Assembly: GCA_902622795.1 (NCBI GenBank) | Contig: CACNRD010000006.1 | Span: forward strand, 1-64,000 | Direction of reading: 5' to 3' | Length of the DNA: 64,000 bases | From: an uncultured Pelagibacteraceae bacterium | GTDB lineage: Bacteria > Pseudomonadota > Alphaproteobacteria > Pelagibacterales > Pelagibacteraceae | Part shown: piece after piece, positions 52,872 through 62,613 of the stretch | Position numbering within the stretch: position 1 is the stretch's first letter | Layout of the letters: every line of letters starts with the position of its first letter | The notes under the pieces: generated by a model | Databases searched by the model: none | What the model was told of the DNA's origin: nothing | What the model saw: the letters and a program-made list of their open reading frames with translations, nothing else | Position numbers and translations under genes: made by a program

Positions 52872-54488
52872 CTAGAATTGTTTTCTTAGTTCAAACTTCT
52901 GAATTTTTCCTGTAGAGGTTTTTGGTAGCTCACAGAAAATTACTTTTTTTGGTACTTTAAATCCTGCTAAAGTTTCTTTACAAAAATCAATTAATTCTTT
53001 TTCACTTGCTGGTTTGTCTTTTACCATTTCAATAAAAGCACATGGAACTTCGCCCCATTTCTCGTCAGGTTTTGCAACTACAGCTGCAATAGAAACTGAC
53101 GGATGTTTAGAAAGAGTATTTTCAATTTCAATCGAAGAAATATTTTCTCCTCCAGAAATAATTATATCTTTAGATCTATCTTGTATTTTTACATATCCAT
53201 CAGGATGCATCACAGCTAGATCTCCAGTGTGAAACCAGCCACCCTTCATAGCCTTATCTGTAGCATCTTTATCTTTAAAGTATCCCTTCATTACTACATT
53301 ACCTCTAATCATTATTTCACCAATAGTTTTACCATCCTTTGGAACTTCTTTCATAGTTTCAGGATCTAATATTGTTACGCCTTCAGTATTTGGATATCTT
53401 ACTCCCTGCCTTGCTTTAATTTCATTTTGTTTATCCTCATCAAAGTCATTCCACTCATCATTCCAAGCACATTGGGTAACATGTCCATATGTTTCTGTAA
53501 GTCCATAAACATGCATTACCTCAAAACCCAGCGCTTTCATTTTTTTAAAGATTATACTAGGGGGAGGTGCTCCAGCAGTTAAAACATAAACTTTATTCTT
53601 TAATTTTTTTTTGTCAGCTTCTGGGGCTCCCGTAATCATGTTTAAAACAATAGGTGCTCCACCAAAATGCGTTACATCGTATTTATCAATTAGTTCAAAT
53701 ATTTTTTTAATATCTATATTTCTTAAACAAATAGTCCTTCCATTCAACATCGGGATCGTCCATGGGTAACACCAACCATTACAATGAAACATTGGTACAA
53801 TTGTTAAGAAATTTAGTCGATTAGGCATATTCCATGCAACAGAACTTCCTGTAGACATTAAATAGGCACCTCTGTGGTGATAAACTACACCTTTTGGATT
53901 TCCAGTTGTGCCTGAAGTATAACTTAAAGAAATAGACTGCCACTCATCCTCTGGCATTCGCCAGTCATAATTTTCGTCCCCAGTATTTAAAAATTTTTCA
54001 TATTCATGCTCACCAATTTTTTCACACTTTGATTGGTCGGCATATTTGTCATTTATATCTATAATTGTAATTTTTTTATCTAAAGTTTTTAGAGCTTTTT
54101 TAACTTCTACATGTAGCTGTCTATCAACAACTAAAACTTTTGCATCACTATGATTTAAAATATATGCAATCGTATTTGCATCTAATCTAATATTAATTGT
54201 ATTTAAAACTGCTCCTGTCATAGGAACAGAGTAGTGTGCTTCGAATATTTCAGGTGTATTGAATGCTAAGAATGAAACAGTATCACCCTTTTTAATACCA
54301 ATTTTAGACAATGCACTGGCAAATTTTACTACTCTTTTGTAAACTTCACTCCAAGTATATTTTCTGTCTTCATATACTATCGCTTCATAGTTTGGATAAA
54401 TTTCAGTTGCTCTTTTTAAAAATGTTAAAGGAGTTAACGGAACATGATTAGCTTGGTTTTTGTCCAAATTAGTATCATAATGACTCAT
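52872..54488 (-). CDS. dmdB: Acyl-CoA ligase, probable methylmercaptopropionate-CoA ligase
   Basis: A 538-residue AMP-forming ligase of the ANL superfamily. The P-loop is SLSYTSGTTGNPKGVVYHHR; AGAPPPSIIFKKM, VYGLTETYGHV, GWFHTGDLAVMHPDGY and DRSKDIIISGGENISS follow, and the C-terminal catalytic lysine is in KTSTGKIQK. Closely related ligases take medium-chain acids, but the position beside dmdA and dmdC makes DmdB, which loads methylmercaptopropionate onto CoA, the best reading. Two bases separate it from dmdC. Confidence 0.85.
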   Translation of the reverse strand: MSHYDTNLDKNQANHVPLTPLTFLKRATEIYPNYEAIVYEDRKYTWSEVYKRVVKFASALSKIGIKKGDTVSFLAFNTPEIFEAHYSVPMTGAVLNTINIRLDANTIAYILNHSDAKVLVVDRQLHVEVKKALKTLDKKITIIDINDKYADQSKCEKIGEHEYEKFLNTGDENYDWRMPEDEWQSISLSYTSGTTGNPKGVVYHHRGAYLMSTGSSVAWNMPNRLNFLTIVPMFHCNGWCYPWTIPMLNGRTICLRNIDIKKIFELIDKYDVTHFGGAPIVLNMITGAPEADKKKLKNKVYVLTAGAPPPSIIFKKMKALGFEVMHVYGLTETYGHVTQCAWNDEWNDFDEDKQNEIKARQGVRYPNTEGVTILDPETMKEVPKDGKTIGEIMIRGNVVMKGYFKDKDATDKAMKGGWFHTGDLAVMHPDGYVKIQDRSKDIIISGGENISSIEIENTLSKHPSVSIAAVVAKPDEKWGEVPCAFIEMVKDKPASEKELIDFCKETLAGFKVPKKVIFCELPKTSTGKIQKFELRKQF

Positions 54489-54490
54489 TG

Positions 54491-56254
54491 CTAAATAAAA
54501 TTAAATTTCATTATATTTGAGCTTCCAGAGATTGCGGATTTATAATGATATTCTGCTCTAGGCAATACTTTTTCAAAATAAAATTTAGCTGTATTGATTT
54601 TATCAGAGTAAAAGTCTTTATTTTTCTCATAGTCATTAAAACTAACTTCTAAAACTTTTATCCAAGAATACGCAATTGAAACATATCCAAGTGTTCTTAA
54701 ATAATCATTCGCTGCTGCACTTACATCATCTTTTTCAATTTTACTTTGATCACTGATCCAGCCTGTAAACTTGGATAATATATCTAGGTAATGATTTAAT
54801 TCTTTTGAAAAAGTTTCAACTTTTCCTTTTTTACTTTCACACTCAGACTTAATCATGTCTAAGAATCTAGCAATTACATTACCATTTTTATTCGATAATT
54901 TTCTAAATACTAAATCAGCTGCCTGAACTGAGTTTGTTCCCTCATAAATAGGAGTAATACGATTATCTCGATATAATTGCTCAATTCCTTGATCTTTTGT
55001 ATACCCGTACCCACCATGAATTTGCATTGCGTCATTTGTTATTTCCATAGCTAAATCAGTAAATAATGATTTTACTACTGGTGTCATTAATGAAACATAA
55101 TCGGATGCTTCTTGTTTTATTTTTTCTTCAGGGTGATAAAGGCTAACCTCTGTTTGTTGAGATAACCAAAAACATAATGCTCTTTCTCCCTCAATTATTG
55201 ATTTCATATTTAGTAAAGATTTTCTTATATCAGCATGTTCAATTATAAAATCTGCACCATTAGTTGACTTGGTATTATTTGTTTTTCCTTGTTTTCTCTC
55301 TTTCGCATATGCAAGTGAGTTCTGATAAGCAATTTCGGATAGGCCTAAACCCTGTATCCCAACTACTATTCTCTCTAAATTCATCATTGTGAACATCGCG
55401 CTTAAACCTTTGTCTTTAGCTCCAATCATATAACCAGTTGCATCATCAAAATTTAAAACACAGGTAGCCGAACCCTTTATACCCATTTTACTTTCAATTG
55501 ATCCTGTTGATACCCCATTCCTTGGGCCAATAGTTCCATCCTCGTTAACTATAAACTTAGGGACTAAAAATAAACTTATGCCTTTAGTTCCAGCAGGAGA
55601 GTCTGTAGCTCTAGCAATTACCAAATGAATTATATTTTCTGTCAAATCCTGATCACCAGAGGTTATGAATATTTTTTGACCACTTAGTTTATATGTTCCA
55701 TCAGTTTGTTTTTCAGCTTTTGTTTTTAGAAGTCCTAAATCAGTTCCGCAAACTGGTTCCGTTAAACACATTGTGCCACTCCATTTACCTTCAACCATTT
55801 TAGGTAAGTATTTATTCTTTATTTCATCTGTAGCATGGTGATTAATACAATTATAGGCCCCAATACTTAATTCACTGTAAAGTTTAAAGGATAAGCTTGC
55901 AGATGATAACATTTCGTCGAAAAAAGCGCTTACAGTTTTAGGCATCCCTTGACCGCCATATTTTGGATCACATGATAATGATGTCCATCCATCTTCAATA
56001 TATTTTTGGTACGCCTCTTTATAACCTGGGGGAGTTCTAACAACTCCATTTTCCAACACTGCAGGATTTTCATCTCCTATTTTTGCAAGTGGTAATATTA
56101 AATTTTGATTTATTTTAGCTGCTTCCTCTAAAATATCTTTTACTAAATCAGAATTAACTTCACTGTATTTTTCTAATTCATTATAGTTTTTATTGTCTCT
56201 TAATTTGTCATAAAGAAACATCATATCTTTTACTGGAGCTGTATAACTTGGCAT
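54491..56254 (-). CDS. dmdC: Acyl-CoA dehydrogenase, probable methylmercaptopropionyl-CoA dehydrogenase
   Basis: A 587-residue flavoprotein of the large (roughly 590-residue) dehydrogenase group to which DmdC belongs. FAD and substrate blocks: MCLTEPVCGTDLGLLKT, KIFITSGDQD, MQIHGGYGYTKDQGIEQLYRD, with the catalytic glutamate in PIYEGTNSVQAADLV. The extra C-terminal domain (about 455-587) is typical of the group. DmdC oxidises methylmercaptopropionyl-CoA to methylthioacryloyl-CoA. Assignment rests on family size and on dmdB/dmdA downstream. It lies 26 bp after leuB. Confidence 0.85.
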   Translation of the reverse strand: MPSYTAPVKDMMFLYDKLRDNKNYNELEKYSEVNSDLVKDILEEAAKINQNLILPLAKIGDENPAVLENGVVRTPPGYKEAYQKYIEDGWTSLSCDPKYGGQGMPKTVSAFFDEMLSSASLSFKLYSELSIGAYNCINHHATDEIKNKYLPKMVEGKWSGTMCLTEPVCGTDLGLLKTKAEKQTDGTYKLSGQKIFITSGDQDLTENIIHLVIARATDSPAGTKGISLFLVPKFIVNEDGTIGPRNGVSTGSIESKMGIKGSATCVLNFDDATGYMIGAKDKGLSAMFTMMNLERIVVGIQGLGLSEIAYQNSLAYAKERKQGKTNNTKSTNGADFIIEHADIRKSLLNMKSIIEGERALCFWLSQQTEVSLYHPEEKIKQEASDYVSLMTPVVKSLFTDLAMEITNDAMQIHGGYGYTKDQGIEQLYRDNRITPIYEGTNSVQAADLVFRKLSNKNGNVIARFLDMIKSECESKKGKVETFSKELNHYLDILSKFTGWISDQSKIEKDDVSAAANDYLRTLGYVSIAYSWIKVLEVSFNDYEKNKDFYSDKINTAKFYFEKVLPRAEYHYKSAISGSSNIMKFNFI

Positions 56255-56280
56255 TTTAAAAGCTTAGAATAATTATAGAT

Positions 56281-57387
56281 TTATTGCAATTTTGAAATTA
56301 TCGCATCACCCATTGCTGAAGTTGATACCTCTTTCATTCCATCTGATAGAATATCTTTAGTTCTTAAATCATCATTTAATACCTGCTGTACTGCTTTTTC
56401 TAATGCATCAGCCTCATTATCTAAGTCTAAAGAATATCTTAGGGCCATAGCAAAACTTAAAATAGAAGCAATAGGATTTGCTATAGATTTACCGGCAATA
56501 TCAGGTGCTGAACCATGAATGGGTTCGTACATGGCTCTCATTTCTCCATCCTTATTTTTTGCACCTAAAGATGCTGATGGTAATAGGCCTAAAGAACCTG
56601 TTAGCATTGAAGCTTGATCTGAAAGCATATCACCAAATAAATTATCAGTTACAATTACATCAAATTGTTTAGGATTTCTTAATAGCTGCATTGCACAATT
56701 GTCAGCGAGCATATGGCTTAATTCCACATCTTTAAATTCTTTATCATGAAGTTCTTGAACTTCTTCCTTCCATAACTGTCCAGCTTCCATAACATTTGAT
56801 TTTTCACAAGAAGTTAGTTTATTTGATCTTTTTCTTGCTAGATCAAATGCGATACGTGCTACCCTTACAATTTCACTAGTCGTATATGTATGAGTATTTA
56901 TTCCTTTTCTCTCTCCGTTCTCAATTGGTTTAATTCCTCTTGGTTCACCAAAATATATTCCACCTGTAAGCTCTCTAACAATCATTATGTCTAAACCCGA
57001 CACTACTTCCGGTTTTAAAGTTGAAGCACTTACTAGTTGTTCAAAACAAATTGCTGGACGTAAATTTGCAAATAGCTTTAATTCTTTTCTTAATTTTAAT
57101 AATGCTCTTTCAGGTTTTTTTGAAAATTCAACTTCATCCCACTTAGGTCCACCTACTGCACCTAACATAACAACTTCACTTTCTAAAGCTTTGTAAAATA
57201 CTTCATCAGTAATTGGTGTACCATGTTTGTCAAAGGAACAACCTCCAGCAAGATCTTCATCTATTTCAAAATCAAGGGATTTCTTATCATTAAACCAGTT
57301 AATAATTTTTCTAACTTCACCTATTACCTCTGGACCAATACCATCACCAGGCAATAAAAGAATTTTTCTTTTTTTTACCTTAATCAT
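56281..57387 (-). CDS. leuB: 3-isopropylmalate dehydrogenase
   Basis: A 368-residue NAD-dependent beta-decarboxylating dehydrogenase, third step of leucine synthesis. [16 protein letters not shown] at the start, [50 protein letters not shown] and [13 protein letters not shown] are the family blocks. Its ATG overlaps leuD by 8 bp. Confidence 0.97.
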   Translation of the reverse strand: MIKVKKRKILLLPGDGIGPEVIGEVRKIINWFNDKKSLDFEIDEDLAGGCSFDKHGTPITDEVFYKALESEVVMLGAVGGPKWDEVEFSKKPERALLKLRKELKLFANLRPAICFEQLVSASTLKPEVVSGLDIMIVRELTGGIYFGEPRGIKPIENGERKGINTHTYTTSEIVRVARIAFDLARKRSNKLTSCEKSNVMEAGQLWKEEVQELHDKEFKDVELSHMLADNCAMQLLRNPKQFDVIVTDNLFGDMLSDQASMLTGSLGLLPSASLGAKNKDGEMRAMYEPIHGSAPDIAGKSIANPIASILSFAMALRYSLDLDNEADALEKAVQQVLNDDLRTKDILSDGMKEVSTSAMGDAIISKLQ

Positions 57388-57985
57388 TAAAAATCCAAGG
57401 CTTTTTAGACTTTAAATTATTTTCAAAACTTTCAATTTTATTTGATTTATTAAGAGATAAGGCTATTTCATCTAATCCCTCAAGTAAGCATTTTTTTTTA
57501 AATGGATCTACTTTAAAGGTAACCTCATTGTTACCATAAAGAACTTTTTCCTCAATTAAATCGATAGAAATTTCTTCTTTTCTATTTGCGTATTCAGATA
57601 ATTCTTTAATTTTTTCTTCATCAAGAGTTACTGGTAAAATTCCGTTCTTGAAACAATTATTATGAAAAATATCTGCGAAACTTGAGCTTATAACGCAAGT
57701 AATTCCAAAATCTAATAAAGCCCAAGGTGCGTGCTCTCGAGATGAACCACAGCCAAAATTTTTGCCTGCTATCAATATTTTAGAATTATTGTATGGATCT
57801 TTATTTAATACAAAATCACTTACCGCTGAACCCTGATCATCATATCGCATCTCAAAAAATAAATTTTTTCCAAGTCCTGTTCTTTTGATAGTTTTTAAAA
57901 ATTGCTTAGGAATAATCATGTCAGTGTCAACATTGGCTGTTGATAGGTATGCAGGAATACTCTTTAATTTACTAAATTTTTGCAT
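57380..57985 (-). CDS. leuD: 3-isopropylmalate dehydratase small subunit
   Basis: A 201-residue swivelling-domain subunit pairing with Leu[21 protein letters not shown] and [21 protein letters not shown] are diagnostic; [18 protein letters not shown] follows. Its start shares one base with the leuC stop. Confidence 0.97.
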   Translation of the reverse strand: MQKFSKLKSIPAYLSTANVDTDMIIPKQFLKTIKRTGLGKNLFFEMRYDDQGSAVSDFVLNKDPYNNSKILIAGKNFGCGSSREHAPWALLDFGITCVISSSFADIFHNNCFKNGILPVTLDEEKIKELSEYANRKEEISIDLIEEKVLYGNNEVTFKVDPFKKKCLLEGLDEIALSLNKSNKIESFENNLKSKKPWIFND

Positions 57986-59388
57986 TAGTCTTGAAACTTT
58001 CTCACGTCTTCAAGATTACCAGAGATTGCTGCAGCAGCAGCCATTCCAGGACTTACTAAATGTGTTCTGCCACCTCTTCCTTGTCTTCCCTCAAAATTTC
58101 TATTTGATGTAGAGGCACATCTCTCTTCTGGCTTAAGTTTATCAGCATTCATCGCTAAACACATTGAACAACCAGGTTCTCTCCAATCAAATCCTGATTG
58201 GATAAAGATTTTATCTAATCCTTCTTGCTCTGCCTGCTCTTTTACAAGGCCTGACCCTGGAACAACCATCGCCTCAACATGTGAAGAAATTTTTTTATCC
58301 TTTAAAATTTTAGCAGCTTCTCTTAAATCTTCAATTCTTCCATTTGTGCAACTTCCTATAAAAACTTTATCTATCTTGATATCTGTAGCAGCCATATCAG
58401 GCTTTAAACCCATGTATTTCAAAGACCTTTCTATAGAATTTTTTTTGTCTTCATCTGTCTCGTTTTTAGGATTTGGAACTTTTTGTTCTATTGTAATAAC
58501 ATCTTCTGGTGAAGTTCCCCATGTTATCATTGGTGATATTTCATTTCCATTTATGGTTATCTCTTTATCAAAAACTGCATTATCATCAGATTTTAATTGT
58601 TTCCATTCTTCTAATGCCTTATCCCAACTATTACCTTTAGGTGACATAGGTTTGCCTTTTAAATATTCAAAAATTTTTTCATCTGGGGCTATTAAGCCTG
58701 CTCTTGCTCCAGCTTCTATTGTCATATTACAAATAGTCATTCGTTGTTCAACTGTAAGTGATTTAATTACATCACCTGCATATTCTAATACATATCCCGT
58801 ACCACCTGCTGTACCTATTTTTCCAATGATTTGTAAAATTACATCTTTAGAGGTAACTCCTAGTGGAAGCTCACCATTAACATTAATTCTAAAATTTTTT
58901 CCTTTTTTCTGAACTAATGTTTGAGTTGCCAAAACATGTTCAACTTCTGAAGTTCCTATTCCAAATGCCAAAGCACCAAATGCACCATGTGTTGCTGTAT
59001 GACTATCTCCACAAACTATTACTGTTCCTGGCTGAGTAAATCCTTGTTCTGGTCCAATAATATGGACTATACCTTGTCTTTTATCATCCATTCCAAAAAG
59101 TTGGATGCCAAACTCTTTACAATTAGCTGCTAAAGTATCAACTTGAATTTTCGACTCTTGATCAGAAATGCCTTTTGATCTGTCTGTGGTTGGCACGTTA
59201 TGATCAGCAACAGCCAATGTTAAATTTGGGTGTCTTACTTTTCTACTAGAATTTCTCAAACCTTCAAATGCTTGTGGGCTTGTAACTTCGTGGACGAGAT
59301 GTCGACCTACAAAAATTAAAGAGGTTCCATCCTTTTGTTGATCAACTAAATGATCATTCCATAATTTATCGTAAAGGGTTTTAGCCAT
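57985..59388 (-). CDS. leuC: 3-isopropylmalate dehydratase large subunit
   Basis: A 467-residue aconitase-family enzyme isomerising isopropylmalate. Iron-sulfur cysteines appear in [16 protein letters not shown] and in [33 protein letters not shown] and [19 protein letters not shown] are further landmarks. It follows rplS after 8 bp, so leucine genes here continue a ribosomal-protein transcript. Confidence 0.98.
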   Translation of the reverse strand: MAKTLYDKLWNDHLVDQQKDGTSLIFVGRHLVHEVTSPQAFEGLRNSSRKVRHPNLTLAVADHNVPTTDRSKGISDQESKIQVDTLAANCKEFGIQLFGMDDKRQGIVHIIGPEQGFTQPGTVIVCGDSHTATHGAFGALAFGIGTSEVEHVLATQTLVQKKGKNFRINVNGELPLGVTSKDVILQIIGKIGTAGGTGYVLEYAGDVIKSLTVEQRMTICNMTIEAGARAGLIAPDEKIFEYLKGKPMSPKGNSWDKALEEWKQLKSDDNAVFDKEITINGNEISPMITWGTSPEDVITIEQKVPNPKNETDEDKKNSIERSLKYMGLKPDMAATDIKIDKVFIGSCTNGRIEDLREAAKILKDKKISSHVEAMVVPGSGLVKEQAEQEGLDKIFIQSGFDWREPGCSMCLAMNADKLKPEERCASTSNRNFEGRQGRGGRTHLVSPGMAAAAAISGNLEDVRKFQD

Positions 59389-59396
59389 TTAAAAAA

Positions 59397-59933
59397 TTAT
59401 TTTTTTTCTGAAATATTTTTTGATTTCGTTTCTTCTTTTTTCTCTTCTACTTCTGGAGCTGCTTCTGGAGCTGCTTCTGTTTTAGGATTTTCTTTCTCTG
59501 TAACTTCAACTACTGGAGCCAAATTTTCTTCAGTAACCGTTTCTGGTTTAACATCGATATCAATACCAATTTTTTTTCTAATTTTTTCTGCAATCCTTGC
59601 AGATTTACCTGTTCTATCTCGAAGATAGTATAATTTTGCTCTTCTTACTTTACCAGATCTTATTACTTTAATTGAATCAATTAATGTTCCATATAATGGA
59701 AAAGTTCTTTCAACTCCTTCTCCGAATGAAATCTTTCTTACTGTAAAAGAAGAATTCAAATCTCTACTTTTTTTTGCAATACAGACACCTTCAAAATATT
59801 GAATTCTGTCTTTTTTACCTTCAGTTATTCTTACCCCAACCTTAACAACATCGCCTGGATAAAAATCTGGAATTTTTTTTTCAGAAAGAATTTTCTTTAC
59901 GTTATGTTGATTTATTTCTTCAATAGTTTTCAT
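59397..59933 (-). CDS. rplS: 50S ribosomal protein L19 with acidic C-terminal extension
   Basis: The core (about 1-115) has [56 protein letters not shown] and [19 protein letters not shown] start at the ATG at 59933 (MKTIEEIN), 16 bp after the trmD stop, not at an upstream in-frame TTG at 59948. The protein has about 178 residues; E. coli L19 has 115. The extra roughly 60 residues are rich in Glu, Lys, Ala and Pro (for example [17 protein letters not shown]) and look disordered, like the S16 tail upstream in the same operon. Confidence 0.95.
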   Translation of the reverse strand: MKTIEEINQHNVKKILSEKKIPDFYPGDVVKVGVRITEGKKDRIQYFEGVCIAKKSRDLNSSFTVRKISFGEGVERTFPLYGTLIDSIKVIRSGKVRRAKLYYLRDRTGKSARIAEKIRKKIGIDIDVKPETVTEENLAPVVEVTEKENPKTEAAPEAAPEVEEKKEETKSKNISEKK

Positions 59934-59949
59934 GTTAACAATAATCAAA

Positions 59950-60636
59950 TTAGTTCTTCTTATATTTTTCCCACAAATCTGGTCTTCGGTCGCGTGTTAT
60001 AGCCTCAGATTGAGACAAACGCCAGTCTTTAATTTTACTATGATCACCTGATAATAGTACATCTGGTACTGATTTTCCCTCCCAAATTTGAGGTTTTGTA
60101 TATTGTGGATACTCTAATAGACCATTTTCAAAAGTTTCTTCGATCTTAGAATTATTGTTACCTAATACGCCTGGTAAAAGCCTGAGCACACTATCAATAA
60201 CAACATATGCAGCTGTTTCACCTCCAGACAAAACATAGTCTCCTATACTGATTTCTTCTATATTTCTTGTTGATAATACTCTCTCGTCAACTCCTTCAAA
60301 ATGACCACAAATAAGTGATAAGGATTTTGCAGTTGCTAATTTTTTTGCATAACTTTGATCAAATTTTTTTCCTTTTGGAGACAAATATAAAATCTTTTCA
60401 CCTTCGATTCTGTTTTGATCTAATGATTTAGCAAGAACATCTGCTTTTAGTAACATTCCTGATCCACCTCCGTAAGGTGTGTCATCCACAGTTTTGTGTT
60501 TATCTTCAGCCGCATCTCTTATGTTAACAACTTTTAAATCCCATAACTTTTTAGACATAGCTTTTCCATATAATCCTTTTGACAAAGGGCCAGGAAAAAC
60601 TTCTGGATAAAGTGTAAACACTTGAGCTTGCCACAT
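59950..60636 (-). CDS. trmD: tRNA (guanine-N1)-methyltransferase TrmD
   Basis: A 228-residue SPOUT enzyme that makes m1G37 and prevents frameshifting. [13 protein letters not shown] at the start, [27 protein letters not shown] and [13 protein letters not shown] (the knot that holds SAM) are diagnostic. It lies 14 bp after rpsP. In most proteobacteria rimM stands between these two genes; it is absent here. Confidence 0.97.
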   Translation of the reverse strand: MWQAQVFTLYPEVFPGPLSKGLYGKAMSKKLWDLKVVNIRDAAEDKHKTVDDTPYGGGSGMLLKADVLAKSLDQNRIEGEKILYLSPKGKKFDQSYAKKLATAKSLSLICGHFEGVDERVLSTRNIEEISIGDYVLSGGETAAYVVIDSVLRLLPGVLGNNNSKIEETFENGLLEYPQYTKPQIWEGKSVPDVLLSGDHSKIKDWRLSQSEAITRDRRPDLWEKYKKN

Positions 60637-60650
60637 AAATAATTTTTAAA

Positions 60651-61082
60651 CTATTTTTTTTCTTCCTTTGGAGCTTCTGCTGCTGGTGCTGCGTCTGCTT
60701 TAGGAGCTTCTTCCTTTGGAGCTTCTGCTGCTGGTGCTGCGTCTGCTTTAGGAGCTTCAGTTTTATCTTCCTCTTTTTTATTTCTTTCTTTTTTTGGAAT
60801 AGCTTTATTGGGGTTATTACCATTTACAGGCATTGGCATTAATTCATTTTCTCCCAATATTCTAGCAACTCTAGTTGTTGGTTTAGCTCCTTGACCAAGC
60901 CAATATTTAATTCTTTCAGCCTCAAGACCTACTCTTTCTTTTTTATCTTTGGGTAAAAGAGGATTAAAAAATCCAACCTTCTCTATAAATCTTCCATCTC
61001 TTGCAAAACGGCTATCAGCTACAACGACTTTATATACTGGACGTTTTTTTGTTCCTCCTCTTGATAATCTTAGTTTTAACAT
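60651..61082 (-). CDS. rpsP: 30S ribosomal protein S16 with repeat-containing C-terminal tail
   Basis: The first 80 or so residues are ordinary S16 ([51 protein letters not shown]). The rest, to residue 143, is a charged extension containing two copies of a 16-residue Ala/Pro/Glu/Lys unit ([16 protein letters not shown]), encoded by a perfect 48-bp direct repeat. E. coli S16 has 82 residues. It follows ffh after 14 bp in the conserved order ffh-rpsP-trmD-rplS. Confidence 0.95.
   Translation of the reverse strand: MLKLRLSRGGTKKRPVYKVVVADSRFARDGRFIEKVGFFNPLLPKDKKERVGLEAERIKYWLGQGAKPTTRVARILGENELMPMPVNGNNPNKAIPKKERNKKEEDKTEAPKADAAPAAEAPKEEAPKADAAPAAEAPKEEKK
60663..60758. repeat. Perfect 48-bp tandem repeat, two copies, within rpsP
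   Basis: Positions 60663-60710 and 60711-60758 are identical base for base and in frame, each encoding 16 residues of the S16 tail. Perfect identity at wobble positions points to a recent duplication. Copy number could vary between strains by slippage. Confidence 0.95.
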
Positions 61083-61096
61083 ATCTTCTCCTTTTA

Positions 61097-62455
61097 TTAT
61101 TTTAATTGGTTAAATAGCTCTGGTGGTATTCCTTTATCAGACATACCCTTCATATTTCCTTTAGACATCTTTTTCATCATCTCAGACATCATTTTAAATT
61201 GTTTTAACAATTTATTGATAGTGGCTGGATTGGTACCAGAGCCATTAGCAATTCTTTTTTTTCTAGAACCATCAATTATTTTTGGGTTCTCTCTCTCTTT
61301 TTTTGTCATAGACAAAATAATAGCTTCATTTGTAGTAATAATACTTTCATCAATTCCAGCTGAGTCCATTTGAGATTTAATTTTTGAAACTCCTGGCATA
61401 AATGACATTATTCCTTCGATGCCTCCCATTTTTTTCATTTGTCTTAGTTGAGCCAAATAATCTTGCATTGAAAACTGACCTTTTTTTAAATTTTCTTCTG
61501 CTTTTTTTATATTTTCTTCACCAAGATCTTGTGCAGCTTTTTCAACAAGAGAAACTATGTCTCCCATTCCAAGAATTCTGTTGGCTATTCTATCGGGATG
61601 AAAAACTTCAAGATTATCAATTTTTTCCCCTATTCCTAAAAATTTAATAGGAACATTTGAAACATATTTCATACTGACCGCAGCACCACCTCTTGCATCA
61701 CCATCAGCTCTAGTTAAAATAATTCCTGATAAATTAACAGTATTTTTAAATTCCTTTGCAACTGAAGCTGCAACTTGACCTGTTAAAGAGTCTGCTACTA
61801 GGAATGTTTCTGTTGGAGCAATTACACCTTCAATTTGTTTAATCTCACTCATCATCTGTAAGTCAATTTGAGTTCTTCCAGCAGTATCGAAAAGAATTAT
61901 TTCAGCACCATTCAAATTAGCAGCACCAATTGCTCTTCTACAAATATCTGCTGGTTGCTGCCCTTCAACAATTGGTAAGGTTAAAATATTATTCTGTTCC
62001 CCTAAAGATCTAAGTTGCTCTTGAGCTGCTGGTCTATAAATATCTAAACTCACCATCATTACTTTTTTCTTTTTGTTACTCTCTAAATATTTAGCAAGTT
62101 TTGCTGTTGTTGTTGTTTTACCTGAACCCTGAAGTCCTACCAACATCATTGGGACAGGTGGTACCGCATTAAGATTTATATCGCTGTTAGCCTCTCCCAA
62201 CAAACTTACAAGTTCGTCGTAAACAATTTTGACAACCATATCCCCTGGTGAAGTTGATCTTATAATCTCTTGGCCTAGAGCTTTTGGCTTAACTTTTTCA
62301 ATGAAATCTTTAGCAACCTCTAAAGATACATCGGCTTCTAAAAGAGCTTGCCTAATTCCTCTTAAACCTTCATCAACTTGAGCTTCATCAAGTGAAGGTG
62401 ATTTTTTTAAAGAAGAAAAGATTTCTTCAAATTTATTTGTTAAATTTTCAAACAT
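61097..62455 (-). CDS. ffh: Signal recognition particle protein Ffh
   Basis: The SRP GTPase (452 residues from the ATG at 62455). N domain [15 protein letters not shown]-loop [51 protein letters not shown]; then a methionine-rich M domain that binds signal peptides and SRP RNA ([17 protein letters not shown]). The frame stays open for eight codons upstream (to a GTG at 62479), but MFENLTNKF is the normal N-terminus. A structured leader precedes it. ftsY, the receptor gene, lies on the other side of dapF. Confidence 0.97.
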   Translation of the reverse strand: MFENLTNKFEEIFSSLKKSPSLDEAQVDEGLRGIRQALLEADVSLEVAKDFIEKVKPKALGQEIIRSTSPGDMVVKIVYDELVSLLGEANSDINLNAVPPVPMMLVGLQGSGKTTTTAKLAKYLESNKKKKVMMVSLDIYRPAAQEQLRSLGEQNNILTLPIVEGQQPADICRRAIGAANLNGAEIILFDTAGRTQIDLQMMSEIKQIEGVIAPTETFLVADSLTGQVAASVAKEFKNTVNLSGIILTRADGDARGGAAVSMKYVSNVPIKFLGIGEKIDNLEVFHPDRIANRILGMGDIVSLVEKAAQDLGEENIKKAEENLKKGQFSMQDYLAQLRQMKKMGGIEGIMSFMPGVSKIKSQMDSAGIDESIITTNEAIILSMTKKERENPKIIDGSRKKRIANGSGTNPATINKLLKQFKMMSEMMKKMSKGNMKGMSDKGIPPELFNQLK

Positions 62456-62458
62456 ATT

Positions 62459-62562
62459 TTCACACAGCAGTAATCGCACTAGTGGGCGAAGCCTCGCTGA
62501 CTAGTGTCGATCTCTTTGTTTCCAAAGACACCGCAAAGTTAATGTTTTTGCGGAAACGGCAA
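62459..62562 (-). ncRNA. Candidate structured leader RNA upstream of ffh
   Basis: Three hairpins lie in tandem in a patch markedly richer in GC than its surroundings. Stem 1: CCGCAAA/TTTGCGG (62531-62537 with 62547-62553). Stem 2: 62514-62518 with 62523-62527; on the minus strand this is CTTTG-GAAA-CAAAG, a GNRA tetraloop. Stem 3: CACTAGT/ACTAGTG (62477-62483 with 62500-62506) enclosing GCGA/TCGC. The GNRA loop favours a transcript in the ffh direction. SRP RNA signature sequences are not found, so I do not call it ffs. I recall that candidate RNA motifs upstream of ffh have been proposed in SAR11 but cannot verify a match. Confidence 0.6.
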
Positions 62563-62567
62563 CAACC

Positions 62568-62573
62568 TATAAT
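62568..62573 (+). promoter_or_regulatory. -10 element for dapF, overlapping one for ffh
   Basis: A perfect TATAAT lies 41 bp before the dapF ATG; no good -35 box is seen 17 bp upstream (TTTTTG). Read on the minus strand, the overlapping TATTAT (62569-62574) could serve ffh, in which case the ffh leader would start close to the first hairpin. Confidence 0.4.
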
Positions 62574-62613
62574 AGAGGTTCAAAAAGTCAATAAATAAGT
62601 TAAATATCTATAT

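Noticed and set aside
58346..58912. Open plus-strand frame of 188 codons inside leuC
   Set aside because: Antisense shadow of leuC; composition is Ser/Ile/Phe-rich, typical of reverse-strand reading of AT-rich coding DNA.
60663..60758. Short repeats considered as a CRISPR or intergenic repeat element
   Set aside because: Only two directly adjoining copies, in frame within rpsP and without spacers.
60551..60823. Alternative minus-strand frame over the rpsP tail and trmD start
   Set aside because: Its repetitive Gln/Lys/Leu sequence is the S16 repeat read in another frame.
62459..62562. SRP (4.5S) RNA gene beside ffh
   Set aside because: The conserved GGAA-loop and AGCAG symmetrical-loop sequences of SRP RNA helix 8 are absent on both strands, so I list it only as an unidentified structured leader.
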